A DNA stretch of 64,000 nucleotides from Desulfuromonadaceae bacterium (lineage in GTDB: Bacteria; Desulfobacterota; Desulfuromonadia; Desulfuromonadales; Desulfuromonadaceae). Positions 63,300 through 64,000 of the stretch are shown here, piece after piece; position 1 is the stretch's first letter, and every line of letters begins with the position of its first letter. The DNA is taken from assembly GCA_016936455.1 (NCBI GenBank), contig JAFGXV010000047.1, positions 1-64,000 of the forward strand, written 5' to 3'. The notes below the pieces were generated by a model, which saw only the letters and a list, made by a program, of their open reading frames with translations, was not told where the DNA came from and did not search any database. Both the position numbers and the translations under genes were made by a program.

Positions 63300-64000
63300 T
63301 CAGCTGAATCCGAACAGCTTCGGGAACAGGACCAGGATGCCCAGTACCAGCATTTGCAGCAGAATAAAGGGTATGGCTCCGCGGTAGATGTCGGTGGTGC
63401 GAACCTCGGGTGGCGCCACTCCTTTGAGATAAAAAAGACTGAAACCAAAGGGCGGTGTCAGAAATGAGGTTTGCAGGTTCATGGCGACCAGGATGGCGTA
63501 CCACAGCGGATCGATCTGAAGTCTGTAGGCGATGGGGGCCAGAATCGGGACGATAATGTAGGCAATTTCGACGAAGTCGATAAAGAAGCCCAGAACCATG
63601 ATGGCGCTCATGGAAAAAATGATGAAACCCCATTTTTCACCTGGAAGCTGCATCATCAGATCCTCGACCAGATAGTCCCCCCCTGTATAGGTAAAGACCA
63701 TGGAGAAAGCGGTGGCACCGACCAGGATGGCAAAAACCATCGCCGTGACCTTGACGGTTTCGACCGCGCTGTCCCAGACCATGCACAGCGAAGCGCGGCG
63801 GTAAAACGCGGCAAGAACGATCGCGCCGACACCGCCGACGGCGGAGGACTCCGTGGGTGTGGCAACCCCGGAGATGATGGAGCCCAGCACGACGATGATC
63901 AGAATCAGGGGGGGCAGGATGGCTTTGAGGGCGACGAAAATCTGCTTGCGCCGTGTTTGCTGGTTATGGTGCAGCCGGATTGGCGGCGCAAGATCCTTGT
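63300..64000 (-). CDS. dctM: TRAP transporter large permease (DctM-like), partial at the window edge
   Basis: The C-terminal ~230 residues of a DctM-type subunit, the sodium-driven transport channel of TRAP carriers for C4-dicarboxylates and other organic acids. The frame remains open to the window edge, so the 5' part is missing here; the M at 63890 in the track is an internal GTG codon. LPPLILIIVVLGSIISGVATPTESSAVGGVGA and LQTSFLTPPFGFSLFYLKGVAPP are strong family signatures, as is MVLGFFIDFVEIAYIIVPIL. Its small permease and binding protein would lie beyond the right edge. Confidence 0.9.
   Translation of the reverse strand, partial: KDLAPPIRLHHNQQTRRKQIFVALKAILPPLILIIVVLGSIISGVATPTESSAVGGVGAIVLAAFYRRASLCMVWDSAVETVKVTAMVFAILVGATAFSMVFTYTGGDYLVEDLMMQLPGEKWGFIIFSMSAIMVLGFFIDFVEIAYIIVPILAPIAYRLQIDPLWYAILVAMNLQTSFLTPPFGFSLFYLKGVAPPEVRTTDIYRGAIPFILLQMLVLGILVLFPKLFGFS

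Overview
The window reads as one contiguous GC-rich piece of a bacterial chromosome. Gene content (an hrcA-grpE-dnaK-dnaJ operon under a CIRCE element, LolA and a beta-barrel protein indicating an outer membrane, ATP-type PEP carboxykinase, an Mrp/complex I hybrid cluster, many c-di-GMP proteins, a sigma-54 activator and integron remnants) fits an anaerobic deltaproteobacterium of the Desulfuromonas/Geobacter/Pelobacter kind. That placement is inferred from gene content and was not tested by a search.

Layout. 1-2.8 kb: LivH permease and a DUF445 membrane protein (minus). 3-7.8 kb: nitroreductase, a two-gene Hsp20 operon behind a sigma-32-like promoter, a UPF0718-type permease with a thioredoxin-like partner, and a tandem HD/HD-GYP protein. 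7.8-11.8 kb: ComM-type ATPase, thioredoxin reductase, a small membrane-anchored protein and a nitrilase-family amidase. 12-13.6 kb: an NhaD-type antiporter whose leader ends in a terminator-like hairpin. 13.6-19.8 kb: hemW, then hrcA-grpE-dnaK-dnaJ. 20-27.4 kb: a tight five-gene run (LpoA-like protein, YeeE/TsuA-like transporter, TusA-like protein, PAS-GGDEF-EAL protein, sigma-54 activator). 27.6-30.3 kb: clpB, preceded by a -24/-12-like promoter and helically phased repeats that could be the activator's enhancer.

30.3-33 kb is an AT-richer accessory island: a decayed integron integrase, one large putative gene cassette with a P-loop ATPase, an attC-like site, and a truncated YoeB toxin. 33-40.8 kb returns to core genes: rimO, yajQ, lolA, thiL, nfo, pckA, mrp. 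41-47.6 kb: a beta-barrel outer-membrane protein, a secreted protein of unknown function, transketolase and an aminotransferase. 47.6-48.3 kb is a 725-base gap with a possible minus-strand small RNA and the nuo promoter.

48.3-60 kb is a complex I operon without the NADH-oxidising subunits NuoE, NuoF and NuoG and with four antiporter-like subunits instead of three. 60-63.3 kb is the oxidative pentose-phosphate operon gnd-zwf-pgl. The window ends inside a TRAP transporter large permease gene.

Protein quality control is a recurring theme. Hsp20, DnaK/DnaJ/GrpE and ClpB are all present and appear to be under three different controls (sigma-32-like, HrcA/CIRCE and sigma-54). Most long ORFs in the track lying opposite these genes are shadows.
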